A stretch of DNA of 11,084 nucleotides from Chrysochromulina parva. Lineage: Eukaryota > Haptophyta > Prymnesiales > Chrysochromulinaceae. Positions 1 to 8,258 of the stretch are shown piece by piece. Location of the stretch: positions 1 through 11,084 of the forward strand of contig PJAB01001989.1 in the NCBI GenBank assembly GCA_002887195.1, given 5' to 3'. A model generated the notes under the pieces. That model was not told the DNA's origin, did not search any database, and saw only the letters and a list, made by a program, of their open reading frames with translations. Position numbers and translations under genes: made by a program. How positions within the stretch are numbered: position 1 is the stretch's first letter; every line of letters starts with the position of its first letter.

Positions 1-41
1 GGCACCCTGCATCACGGTGCATCATCTCGCTATTACTGCGT

Positions 42-56
42 ATTACCGATGGTAAT
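42..56. repeat. Short perfect inverted repeat ATTACC-GAT-GGTAAT
   Basis: Six-base arms with a three-base spacer form a perfect dyad in the myosin upstream flank. It is too short to exclude chance; it might be a dimeric factor site. Apart from this, the direct repeats and the upstream ORF, I see nothing in positions 1-458. Confidence 0.3.
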
Positions 57-80
57 CAAGTTGCCCCGCTGACGCGAGAG

Positions 81-108
81 CACCCCCGTCGCCGTTACAC
101 CCCCGTCG
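81..108 (+). repeat. Direct repeat CACCCCCGTCG, two copies
   Basis: CACCCCCGTCG occurs at 81-91 and again at 98-108, identical over 11 bases with 17 bp between starts. It lies about 350 bp upstream of the myosin ATG and could be a tandem regulatory site. No known factor is implied. Confidence 0.5.
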
Positions 109-159
109 ACTACCCTTGGGTGAGAACCATCCAACGGGTAAGTGCCCGGTCACGGCCGA

Positions 160-210
160 GCATTCGATCCGACTAAGCGGCCGAGCGGGCCGCATTCGAT
201 TCGCCTAAGC
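160..210 (+). repeat. Imperfect 19-bp direct repeat upstream of the myosin gene
   Basis: GCATTCGATCCGACTAAGC (160-178) recurs at 192-210 with two substitutions (17 of 19 identical) and 32 bp between starts. Both copies follow a CGGCCGAGC-like lead. The spacing is close to three helical turns, which fits paired protein-binding sites in the promoter region. The function is inferred from position only. Confidence 0.55.
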
Positions 211-281
211 TTGTATTAAGCATTTCCTTCGGACGCAAGCTGATTCCGTACAAGGACATGTACTTGGGATAAGACCGCTCC

Positions 282-443
282 ATGAAATTTGAACGGTCAT
301 CACGGACTCAGACCGCCCTTCGGACACCATTTCTTCGTGTGAACTGCGCTCAACCTGCCCGACGAAGTGATCCTCTGCCGGCGCAGCAAACGCGGGCCTG
401 CATCGTTTTCTCTCGGCCGGCCAGGTGTGCTGCCAGCGCCTGA
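282..443 (+). other. Upstream ORF of 53 codons in the myosin frame
   Basis: An ATG at 282 opens 53 codons that end in TGA at 441, only 15 nt before the myosin ATG and in the same frame. The ATG has a pyrimidine at -3, so initiation would be weak. The peptide is rich in Arg, Ala and Pro and resembles no family I know. If the transcript starts upstream of 282, this could limit translation of the myosin; if it starts downstream, it is meaningless. Another ATG at 259 encodes only four codons. Confidence 0.3.
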
Positions 444-458
444 GAGGAGCGCCGACAT

Positions 459-3400
459 ATGGCGACAGAGGGCTCGACAGAGCCGAATACACCGCGACTC
501 GAAAAGCCATCACCAATTACAGCGGGGCCGGGCGCCTCGGAGCTCACCTCGCTCAAATCTGTGGAAGATGCTGCCATCCTCGCCAACACGCGCGACCGCT
601 ACGAGTCAGGCCACATTTACACGCGCTCTGGCCGCCTGCTCCTGGCTGTCAACCCGTACCGGGCTTTACCCCTGTACACGCCAGAGGTTCTCGAGCTGTA
701 CAAGCACTCGCTCCAGCCGCAGATAGAGCTGCCACCCCATGTGTTTGCCGTGGCTTCCTCCGCGCACCTGGGTATGATGCAGGACATGCAGAGCCAGGTG
801 CGCCTGCTCTCAGCAGCCGCGCATGCGCTGCCAGCCTGAGAGACGCCACACTGAACACGGAGGGGTGGGGAGATACCACCACATTTCTCACGCACCTTGC
901 CCGACCCTGGAATCTCGTATGCACAGTCGGTGATCATCTCGGGCGAGTCGGGCGCGGGCAAGACGGAGACGGCCAAGATCCTGCTCATGTATCTGGCTGC
1001 TGTCTCGTCGTCGGGCGGCGGCGACCTGCACGAGCGTGTGCTGCAGACCAACCCGATCATGGAGAACTTTGGCAACGCACGCACCGTGTGGAACAACAAC
1101 TCGTCGCGATTTGGCAAGTTCCTCACGCTGCAGTTCTCAGTGAGCGGCCGCATGCAGGGCGCCAAGATGGACACGTACCTGCTCGAGAAGTCGCGCATCA
1201 CCTCTCAGCTACCTGACGAACAGAACTATCACGTCATGTATTTGGTGGCGGCGAACCTGCCTGAGGCGAAGCGGCGCGAGTACGGCATGGACTCGTGGGA
1301 GACGTTTGCGTATCTCAACGTGCGCGACAAGCGGCGCGTCGAGTGGGACCAGTTCCCAAGCACATGGGACCAGCTGCAGGCGGCGATGAATACGATCCCG
1401 ACGGTCACGCAGCACACGGATGGCGTGTGGAAGGTGATTGCGGCGATCCTCCATCTGGGCAACGCCAAGTTCAAAGGCACCGGTGACGACGATGCCATCT
1501 TTGTCGACGGCGGCGCCATAGCACACGCGGCGAAGCTGCTTGGCTGCGTAACCGACCAGCTGACCAAGGCCATTTGCACGCTGAACATCAAGGCCGGGCT
1601 CGATTGGATCGCGAAGCCGAACACGACCCGCTATTCGCAGTCGTCGAAGGACGCGCTTGCCAAAGCGCTGTACTCGCGCGTCTTCGATAGGCTCGTCGAG
1701 CGCATCAACGAGTCCCTCATTTTCGGCGGAGAGAGCCGCTACTTCATCGGCGCCGTCGACATCTTTGGCTTCGAATGCTTTCCGCGCAACTCGCTTGAGC
1801 AGCTCTGCATCAACTTCGCCAACGAGAAGCTGCAGCGCATGTTCACCGAAACTGTGTTCGAGTCCGTCATCGCTGAGTACAAGCGGGAGGGCATCGACGT
1901 GCGCGACATCACCTTCGAAGACAACACGGAGGTCGTGAAGCTCGTCGAGGACTCGCCGTCGGGGCTCCTCACCCTTCTCTCCGAGGAGTGCTTCTTCCCC
2001 AACGGCTCGGACGAGGGCTGGCTTCTCAAGATCAAGCAGGCGCATGGCAACGTCAAGAAGCCTCACCCCAACTTCGATGGCAACGTCAAGGAGTCCAAGA
2101 CGTCCTTCACTGTCATCCACTATCCCGGCAAGGTGACGTACGATGCGATCGGCTTCCTCGAGAAGAACAAGGACCCGCTCAGCCAGGACGTAAAGGTCCT
2201 CATGCAGTACTCGGATGATGAATTCGTCGCGGGTCTCTTTGCCGATAAGCCCGGACCGGGCGGCAAGATGATCTTCAAGTCAGCCAAGTTCACGGGCGTC
2301 ATCGACTCATTCCGCAAGAGCCTCAACGATCTCGTCTCGACGCTCAAGCAGACGAAGACTCACTTCATCCGCTGCGTCAAGCCGAACGAGAAGAAGCAGC
2401 CCAACTTGTTCGTCGACGACGTGATGAAACGTCAGCTGTACACTTCTGGCGTGGTGCAAGCCGTTCGCGCGACGCGCCAGGGCTTCCCCGACCACCTGCT
2501 CTTTGACGAGCTCGTCGGCCGCTTCGCGCTCATCGTCGACAAGGATGCGCTCGTTCGGTGCTTTGGCAGCGAGGCGCAGCGGCAGCGGCTCGCAGAGCTG
2601 CGCATGAAGGCGGACAAAGGAAGCATCTCTCCGAGCGATGAGCAGGAGCTGAAGCGTGCTGTCGCCGGCGTGCAGGAGCGCGCGAAGCCGGCGGTAACGT
2701 CGATGCTCGAGAAGGCCAAGGTGCCCGACGTCAAGTATCGGCTAGGTAAGACGAAGGTGTTCCTCGGGGTGGGTGTGCTCGACCTGCTCGAGTCCAAACG
2801 CATGGAATTCCTCGCGCTGAAGTGCACGTCGATGCAGCTGCTTGCGCGCTCGTACATTGCCAAGGGCAAGTTGCAGAAGCTGAAACAGGAGGCTTTGCGG
2901 AAGAAACAAATAGAGGAGGAGCGTAAGCGACGTGAGGAGGAGGAGCGCTTGCGCAAGGAGGAGGAGGAGCGCAAGCTGCGCGAGGAGGAGGAGCGCAAGA
3001 GGGCAGAGGCTGAGGCCAAGGCCAAGGAGGCGGAGGAGAAGGAGAAGCAGGAGCGTTTCCGGCGTGCGCGCCAGCTCTCCTTTGAGCGCAAGACGGCCAA
3101 GAAGAAGCGTGAGGAGGCCGAGAAGAAGAAGGCTGACGAAGAGGCCGCCGCTGCTGCCGCTGCTGCAGCTGCCGCCCCGAGCGCGCCCGTGAGCGCGCCC
3201 TCGGCGGCACGCACGGCGTCGCTTGAGAACGTGACGCTCGAGGAGCGCAGATCGTCGCTCGAGAGCGACGTTGGGTTGATCGCGATGTCGGGCGACACCT
3301 TCGCGGGCAAGCTGCAGAACTTCCAGCAGGACGTGGCCGACGGCACGGTGGCCGACAGCGATATGATGAATGTGGCTGTGGTCTCCGACATCGGCTGGAA

Positions 3401-4970
3401 GACCGGGCAAGAGCCTTCGAGCGAAGACGTGTGGGCGCAGTACGACTTCAAGTGCGCTGTCTCGGATGTGCTCGAGTACGCGGAGTACCTGGGAATGGAC
3501 ATCAAGGAGGATGCGCACTTGCTCTGGATCGCCGATGAGGCGCTGCAGGCGCCCGAGCCACAGGGCTGGGAGCAGCGGCTTGACCCCAAGGGGGGCGTCT
3601 ACTACTACCACCCAACCACGGGCATGTCACTCAACCAGCACCCGCTCGATCACCACTACCAGCAGTTTTATATGCAGATGAAGGCGCAGTACGACGCAAT
3701 GTACCAGTCCAATAAGGGCAAGAACCAGCAGATGGCGGCCGCAACGGCGTTGCCGATCAGTCCGCCGCCGGAGGCGGCGCCAGAGGCGGCGCCGGAGTCG
3801 AGCCCCGATACTACGCCGAAGAAGAAGAAGAGCATGTTTGGATTGTTAGGCTTAGGCGGCAGCAAGAAGCCGCCAGGGCCGACGGAGGAGATGTTCCAGC
3901 TGACCGTCGACCTTTTGCGACAGCAGGACGGCCTTGGCATCGGGCTGACGCTCGACAACATCATTGTCGAGGTGGAGCCAGGCGGCTCGGTCGCCGCGCA
4001 AGGCGACCTGCGCTACGGCGACCAGATTGTGCAGGTGGACGGCATCCCGCTGCAGGGACGCATGCTGAAGGATGTGATCGTTCCGCGCAAGATGCACCAG
4101 CTCGTGGTGCGGTACACGCGCGTCTCGACCCAGCCGACGAGCCCGCGCCGCGTGCGCTCGAAGCGCATCGAGCTCGACCCCGGCTCGGCGCCACGCCGCA
4201 TCGAGGAGCTCGACGTGGTGATCACGCGCGAGGCGTCGAGCAACCGGCTCGGCTTCGGCATCGACCAGATGAACACGGTCGTCGAGGTGGACCCGAACGG
4301 GCCGGTCGCATCCAAGTTGCAGGTAGGTGACAAGATCATCGCCGTCGACGGCGAGCTGCTCAACTTCCGCAAGTTTGTGGAGGTGGTCAGCCCGAACCCG
4401 TCAATCAAGCTGCGCATCGCGCGGCTACGAGCGGCCAACGTGCCCGCCTCAGGCACCAAGAGCAAGAAGGAGCAGCTCTTTGGGCAAAGCAAAGCCAAGA
4501 AGAAGAAGGCGGCGCAGGCGGCGGCGCAGGCGGCAGTAGACCAAGCCATCGCGGGCCAGTCGTCTAGTCAGCTGGCGCGCCAGAAGCCCAGGGCTGCGAT
4601 GCCCGCGCTGCGCGAGGTCAAGCTGGTCAAGGAGAGCGAGGAGACCAAGATCGGCGCCGTCTTTCATCGGCTCGACGATGCCTTCGACAAGAGCTTCTTC
4701 AACGTCGAGGGCTCGTCTGTGCAGCCTATCATCAAGAAGGTTGACCCGGGCTCGATGGCTGAGATGGCGGGGCTCGTGCCGGGTGACATAGTGCTGAGCG
4801 TCAACGGCGTCTCCGGGCTGTCCAATTTCCAGGTGGTCGAGATGCTACGAAAAGGGCAAGGCGTCTTCACTCTGGTTGTTATCTCTGGCCGGCAAGTGCA
4901 GTCGTCGCTCGTCGCGCAGAACACGCAGCCGCAGCAGCAGCAGCCAGTCCCAGCCGCCGCCGCGCGGTGA
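459..4970 (+). CDS. Unconventional myosin heavy chain: motor, IQ, single alpha-helix, WW, three PDZ (exons 459-797 and 927-4970)
   Basis: Two exons joined in phase 0 give about 1460 residues. The start is the first ATG after an in-frame TGA at 441. The motor begins near residue 29 with no SH3-like N-terminal domain. It shows the purine-loop NPY (65-67), P-loop GESGAGKT (119-126), switch I NNNSSRFGKF (169-178), switch II DIFGFE (391-396), a relay helix with LEQLCINFANEKLQ, the actin-interface segment HFIRCVKPNE (592-601) and converter KYRLGKTKVF (716-725). About 35 extra residues precede the converter motif, compared with myosin II. One degenerate IQ (about 744-763) is followed by a charged E/R/K helix (766-863), a CEP164-like WW module (946-1032), a Pro/Ala linker with a lysine cluster, then PDZ domains near 1101-1178, 1206-1279 and 1342-1433. 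The product should be an ATP-driven actin motor with a protein-docking tail and no MyTH4/FERM, TH1 or dilute domain. Myosin identity is certain from the motor motifs; the class is not assigned. Confidence 0.93.
798..926 (+). other. Spliceosomal intron in the myosin gene
   Basis: The myosin frame from 459 meets a TGA at 837-839, while the P-loop lies in another frame that has no ATG upstream. Removing 798-926 (donor GTGCGC, acceptor GCACAG) joins MQDMQSQ to SVIISGESGAGKT, which is exactly how myosins read here. CTCAC at 887-891 is a fair branch-point candidate 36 nt before the acceptor. The length is 129 nt and the phase is 0. The donor departs from GTRAGT. Exact borders are inferred from protein continuity, not from a transcript. 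Confidence 0.85.
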
Positions 4971-6058
4971 GGAGCCATCTATGATGGCGACCGCCGCACG
5001 GCGAGCGAGCGACAGCGCACGCGCGCGGGCATTGCCCGCAGACGGTCCGTGAGCACCATTTCCGGCCCGCGGTCCGAAACGGGGACCGGCTACTGTAAGG
5101 GCAGATGGTTGGTGTGACGAGTGGACAAGGGAGCGTCTTGCATGCATGTGCGGTCGCCGCCGCCAGCAGAGTCTTCTTTACGTGGAGGGACAAGCGGTCC
5201 CGAGCCGAGGCTTACGTCTTGGAGGATGGCCTTCGTTCGGCAAGTCTGTGGCTGGTGTGGGCGCCGTGCACTCCTCTACTGCCGCACGATTCGCCGCCAT
5301 TCCCTTGGCGCTACCAATGATATGGACCGGTGAGAAAATGACGTCTTAGTCGGTGCACAGCTGAGTTGCATGTGTTGTGACCTGATGACCTGCGCTGTGT
5401 GGAGACTCAGACTGAGGGCGGCGTGCCGTCAGGGTCATCTTACATCTTTCCGTATAGACCGTCGCCCCCGTGGGACACCGGTGTGTGTGTTCCCTTGGCC
5501 TTGCCCCGGCCCCGGGCCTATGGCACGCCGATATAGGTCGATACATTTTTTTCTCAGGGCCATCCCCCCGCGCCGGGGGCCGGTAATGTAAGTATAAAAT
5601 AAATAACGACGCGCCGCGCGGCGGAACGTCTAATAACAGTGAACACACGAGCCCGCGCGGCGCCCGGCCCGACGCCCGTCCGCGGGGAGGCTCCGCCCTC
5701 GCGCGCAGCCGCGCCGCCGCCAGGCCCAAGCGCCCACCGCGACCGCCGGCCGCGCGCGGGTGCGTGCTGCGTGGCGAGGCGGCGATGCCTCCCCGATGTT
5801 GCGTGGCAATGTCAGACCAGGCCCTGCGTGTGCTGGCTGCCACACGTCTTTGTATCGATTCCGCTTCAACGTCTCGATTCAACGTCAGCTCCCTCTTTGC
5901 TGAAACGTGTGAAAGCTCCGCCTGCGAGCGTCTCGGCGGCAACGAGACGTGTCGGAGTCTACCGCGATGACGATGCTGCGGACCGGGGGAGAGAGAGTCG
6001 AGAGACGCACCCGACACCCACACGCACACGCTTCCCTCCAACCGTGGAGCGAACCGTA
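4971..6058. other. Convergent intergenic region without a convincing gene
   Basis: This 1088-bp stretch separates the stop of the myosin (+) from the stop of the eEF2 kinase (-), so it must contain both 3' ends. It is GC-rich, especially 5640-5770. A TGTAA at 5094-5098, 124 nt after the myosin stop, could help poly(A) site choice if this lineage uses the green-algal type signal. AATAAA occurs at 5598-5603 on the plus strand. A hairpin-prone CCCCC-GCGCC-GGGGG lies near 5566-5580. Long open frames on either strand lack ATG starts or have low-complexity Arg/Ala/Pro composition. No RNA gene was recognised. Confidence 0.6.
5598..5603 (+). promoter_or_regulatory. AATAAA, possible polyadenylation signal
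   Basis: A canonical AATAAA lies in an A/T-rich island in otherwise very GC-rich sequence. It overlaps a TATAAAATAAAT string that begins at 5593. It is about 630 nt beyond the myosin stop, so it would serve either a long myosin 3' UTR or an unannotated short plus-strand transcript. The reading as TATA-like cannot be excluded. Confidence 0.3.
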
Positions 6059-8152
6059 TCACACGCAATCATCATCTTGAGGCGCGCACTCCTCGCTCTT
6101 GGCCTGGAGAGTCATGGCAATCTTCGTTTTGCCAGCCTCGAGCGCCGCCTCGGACGCGGAGGCATAGCTCTCGGAGGCGGCTCTATCGTCACCCGCTTGC
6201 CGGCAGAGCTCCGCCTGGCGCTCGTAGAGCTGATAGAGCGCACAGCGACCCATGGCGAGGTCCGCCTTCTCCTCGTCGCTCGTCGCCTTCACCGCGACCG
6301 TCAGAGCCGCGTCGATCCATCCGAGGGCCCTACGCGCAGCTGCGGCCTCGTCGGCCTCGTGGGCCGCGAGCTGGTTGGCAAGCTCGAGCATCGCACACGC
6401 ATCGCCGGCGGCGGCTAGGCGCGCGTTGAGCCTCGGGAGATATTGAGCTCCGAGCTTCTCGAGATTCTCTCCACTGAGAGAGACTCCCGGCATGAGCTCG
6501 TCGGCACTCAGACCACGGAGGAGCGAACGCAAGGCGCGAAGGGCGCGCGGCTCGTTGGCGGCGGCGGCGCACACGAGGTGGAAGCCCGCTGAGAGAACAT
6601 CGCGCTGTCCTTCGAGCAGCGGCAGCGCGCCAGTCAGGTTGAATTCGACGAGCTTCGCATGGACGAGTCCGACCGGCGATGGCGCTGGTACGCCGCCCGC
6701 GGGCGCAACCATGAGCGGCGGCGCCTCAGGTAGGCCAGCCTGGCGGCGCGCCGCTTGCCCGTCGTCGTCGTCGTCGAGCAGCTTGAGTGCACCACTCTCG
6801 AGCAGCAGCTTGACATCGAGCTCAATGTGATCGGAACCTCGCGACCCGGACGGCGCCTGATTGGAAGGAGAACTTGAGGAAGCTGATTTGACGGAGAGTC
6901 GTCTTGCTGCAAGTTTGTCAGCCGAGGCTTTGATGAGATCCCGCATCGCCGTCGAAGCGCCAGAGAGGAGATCCGTCGTAGTCCCTGAGTTCCTCTCAAA
7001 CCGCTGGCCCTCGATGCGCTTCTTTTCGTCGGCGGACAGCGCAAAGTCGGGCAGGCGCAGCTGCTTACACAGATTGTCGTAATGTGCCGTCGAGAAGAAG
7101 AGAGCCATGCCACCGACGCTCAGATTGCCCTCGCCGAAAGCGGCGCTATCGACTGAGTGGATCTGCGGGTCCGTGTAGATATCGCCCACGCCCTGGATGT
7201 CGACGATCATCAGCTTCCCTTGCGACGCCTCGAAGGTAAACCGACTGAAGGCGTGCGGAGTCGAGCGGTAGTGGTGGTGCACGAGCGTCGAACTGATATC
7301 GCCGCCCGATGGAGCTCCAGTGGGTTCCCGCCGGGGCAGTTCAGGCGTCTGGCAACTCTCCTCGGAGCTCTCGGCAGCGGACTCATAGCTTCCGAGCTGC
7401 ACGAAGCCCGAGTTATTGCTGTGCTTCGTGTAATCGCCGTCGACGTGGACCTCCACGCAGAAGAGCATCCTCGTGGTCACGCCATCGACGACGCGCTGCA
7501 CCTCGATCACGAAAGCTTGCAGAAAGTCGACCTTCTTGGGCGGTGGCGGAATGCGCATATTGTACTGCCGCGCGTAGCGCTTCGAAACCATCTGCATCTT
7601 GATGTCGGTCCAGTACACATCGTCGATCACATCCTTGGCAAGGTAGCGCTTGGCCACGTAATTGTTGCAGTCTTCCCAGTTCATCCTGTAAAAGTAAGAC
7701 GCGTTGACTTGCGACATCTTTTTCATTCGATAACACTCGCGCATCGCGCCGTGAGCAAACGGCGTGGCCTCCATCTTGATGAGCGTCTCCGTTGAGCGCC
7801 ACTTGTCCTCCACAACGTCATAGTCCCAGCGGATGGCAAGCTCCGTGGGCCGCTTGTGGATCTCGTACTGCGCCCAGACATCCCCGGAGTGCTTCTTGCG
7901 CAGGGCGGCCGCCGAGTGCCCGCCTCGCTGCCATCGCCGCACAGCGAGCGACTGCGGCGCCTTGGGCGCGATTTCGTCGATCACGCCAGCGCTCAATAGC
8001 AGGGCGAGTAGAGCATCACGGGTGAGCGGTGTAGCCGGCTCCTCGCATCCAAGGAAGTGGCACAGCTCCGCGTGCGGTGCGTAGCGCGGTCCCGTTGATG
8101 TCGTCAGGTCCTCCTCGAGTGATTCCGCGTGTTGCAGGAACGTGCGCGACAT
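6059..8152 (-). CDS. Eukaryotic elongation factor 2 kinase (alpha-kinase family)
   Basis: This single-exon frame encodes 697 residues (human eEF2K has 725). ATG at 8152 is the first ATG in frame; the open frame further upstream starts only with GTG and is closed by TAG at 8243-8245. The ATG has A at -3. A calmodulin-binding segment is likely near 71-95, with Trp74 placed like the key Trp of human eEF2K, followed by DVWAQYEI. The alpha-kinase domain (about 108-375) has FAHGAMRECYRMKK, NYVAKRY with ATP-binding Lys168, VDIQGVGDIYTDPQIH with catalytic Asp318 and metal-site Asp328, and GEGNLSVGGMALFF. RRLS at 417-420 is a possible basophilic-kinase site in the Ser-rich linker. The C-terminal third matches the Sel1-like helical repeats of eEF2K and ends in the matching SYASASEAALEAGKTKIA helix. 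The enzyme should phosphorylate eEF2 and slow elongation. A 46-residue stretch (252-297) replaces about 7 residues in human, and the zinc site is degenerate. Confidence 0.92.
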   Translation of the reverse strand: MSRTFLQHAESLEEDLTTSTGPRYAPHAELCHFLGCEEPATPLTRDALLALLLSAGVIDEIAPKAPQSLAVRRWQRGGHSAAALRKKHSGDVWAQYEIHKRPTELAIRWDYDVVEDKWRSTETLIKMEATPFAHGAMRECYRMKKMSQVNASYFYRMNWEDCNNYVAKRYLAKDVIDDVYWTDIKMQMVSKRYARQYNMRIPPPPKKVDFLQAFVIEVQRVVDGVTTRMLFCVEVHVDGDYTKHSNNSGFVQLGSYESAAESSEESCQTPELPRREPTGAPSGGDISSTLVHHHYRSTPHAFSRFTFEASQGKLMIVDIQGVGDIYTDPQIHSVDSAAFGEGNLSVGGMALFFSTAHYDNLCKQLRLPDFALSADEKKRIEGQRFERNSGTTTDLLSGASTAMRDLIKASADKLAARRLSVKSASSSSPSNQAPSGSRGSDHIELDVKLLLESGALKLLDDDDDGQAARRQAGLPEAPPLMVAPAGGVPAPSPVGLVHAKLVEFNLTGALPLLEGQRDVLSAGFHLVCAAAANEPRALRALRSLLRGLSADELMPGVSLSGENLEKLGAQYLPRLNARLAAAGDACAMLELANQLAAHEADEAAAARRALGWIDAALTVAVKATSDEEKADLAMGRCALYQLYERQAELCRQAGDDRAASESYASASEAALEAGKTKIAMTLQAKSEECAPQDDDCV

Positions 8153-8258
8153 GTTCGTCGCGAGAGTGTGAACGTGAACACGACAGGAACGGAAAAAGCC
8201 GTACCCACTAAAATCTAACTCGCCTGTCCTAAAGCCCACCAGCTAAGTATTCCGCCTG
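8153..8258 (-). promoter_or_regulatory. 106-bp spacer between the DUF2306 gene and the eEF2 kinase gene
   Basis: Both genes are on the minus strand, so this interval must contain the 3' end of the first and the 5' flank of the second unless one transcript covers both. On the coding strand it is A/T-richer than its surroundings and holds a pyrimidine-rich run (CTTTTTCCGTTCCTG) before the kinase ATG, but no clear AATAAA or TATA box. The frames differ and a TAG closes the kinase frame, so this is not a simple fusion. Confidence 0.4.

Noticed and set aside
897..926. Myosin reading frame opened at TTG 897
   Set aside because: The codon is TTG, the protein would lack the first part of the motor, and the exon at 459-797 supplies exactly the missing residues.
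425..1216. 263-codon plus-strand frame across myosin exon 1 and intron
   Set aside because: It is out of frame with the recognised myosin motifs on both sides.
1209..4549. Long minus-strand frames opposite the myosin gene, including 385 and 303 codons
   Set aside because: They are antisense shadows of a well-supported coding region, with Ser/Leu/Arg-biased composition and no family motifs.
5346..6068. 240-codon minus-strand frame downstream of the kinase
   Set aside because: It starts at TTG, has its first Met near its end, and is Arg/Pro/Ala-rich low-complexity translation of GC-rich sequence.
3429..7882. Shared peptide DVWAQY in the myosin tail and in the kinase
   Set aside because: In the kinase it is the family-conserved segment after the calmodulin site; in the myosin it belongs to the WW lead-in. 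The match is short and there is no wider similarity.
8153..8239. N-terminal extension of the eEF2 kinase to 8239
   Set aside because: The codon at 8239 is GTG and no ATG occurs in frame before 8152; the added residues resemble no part of the family.
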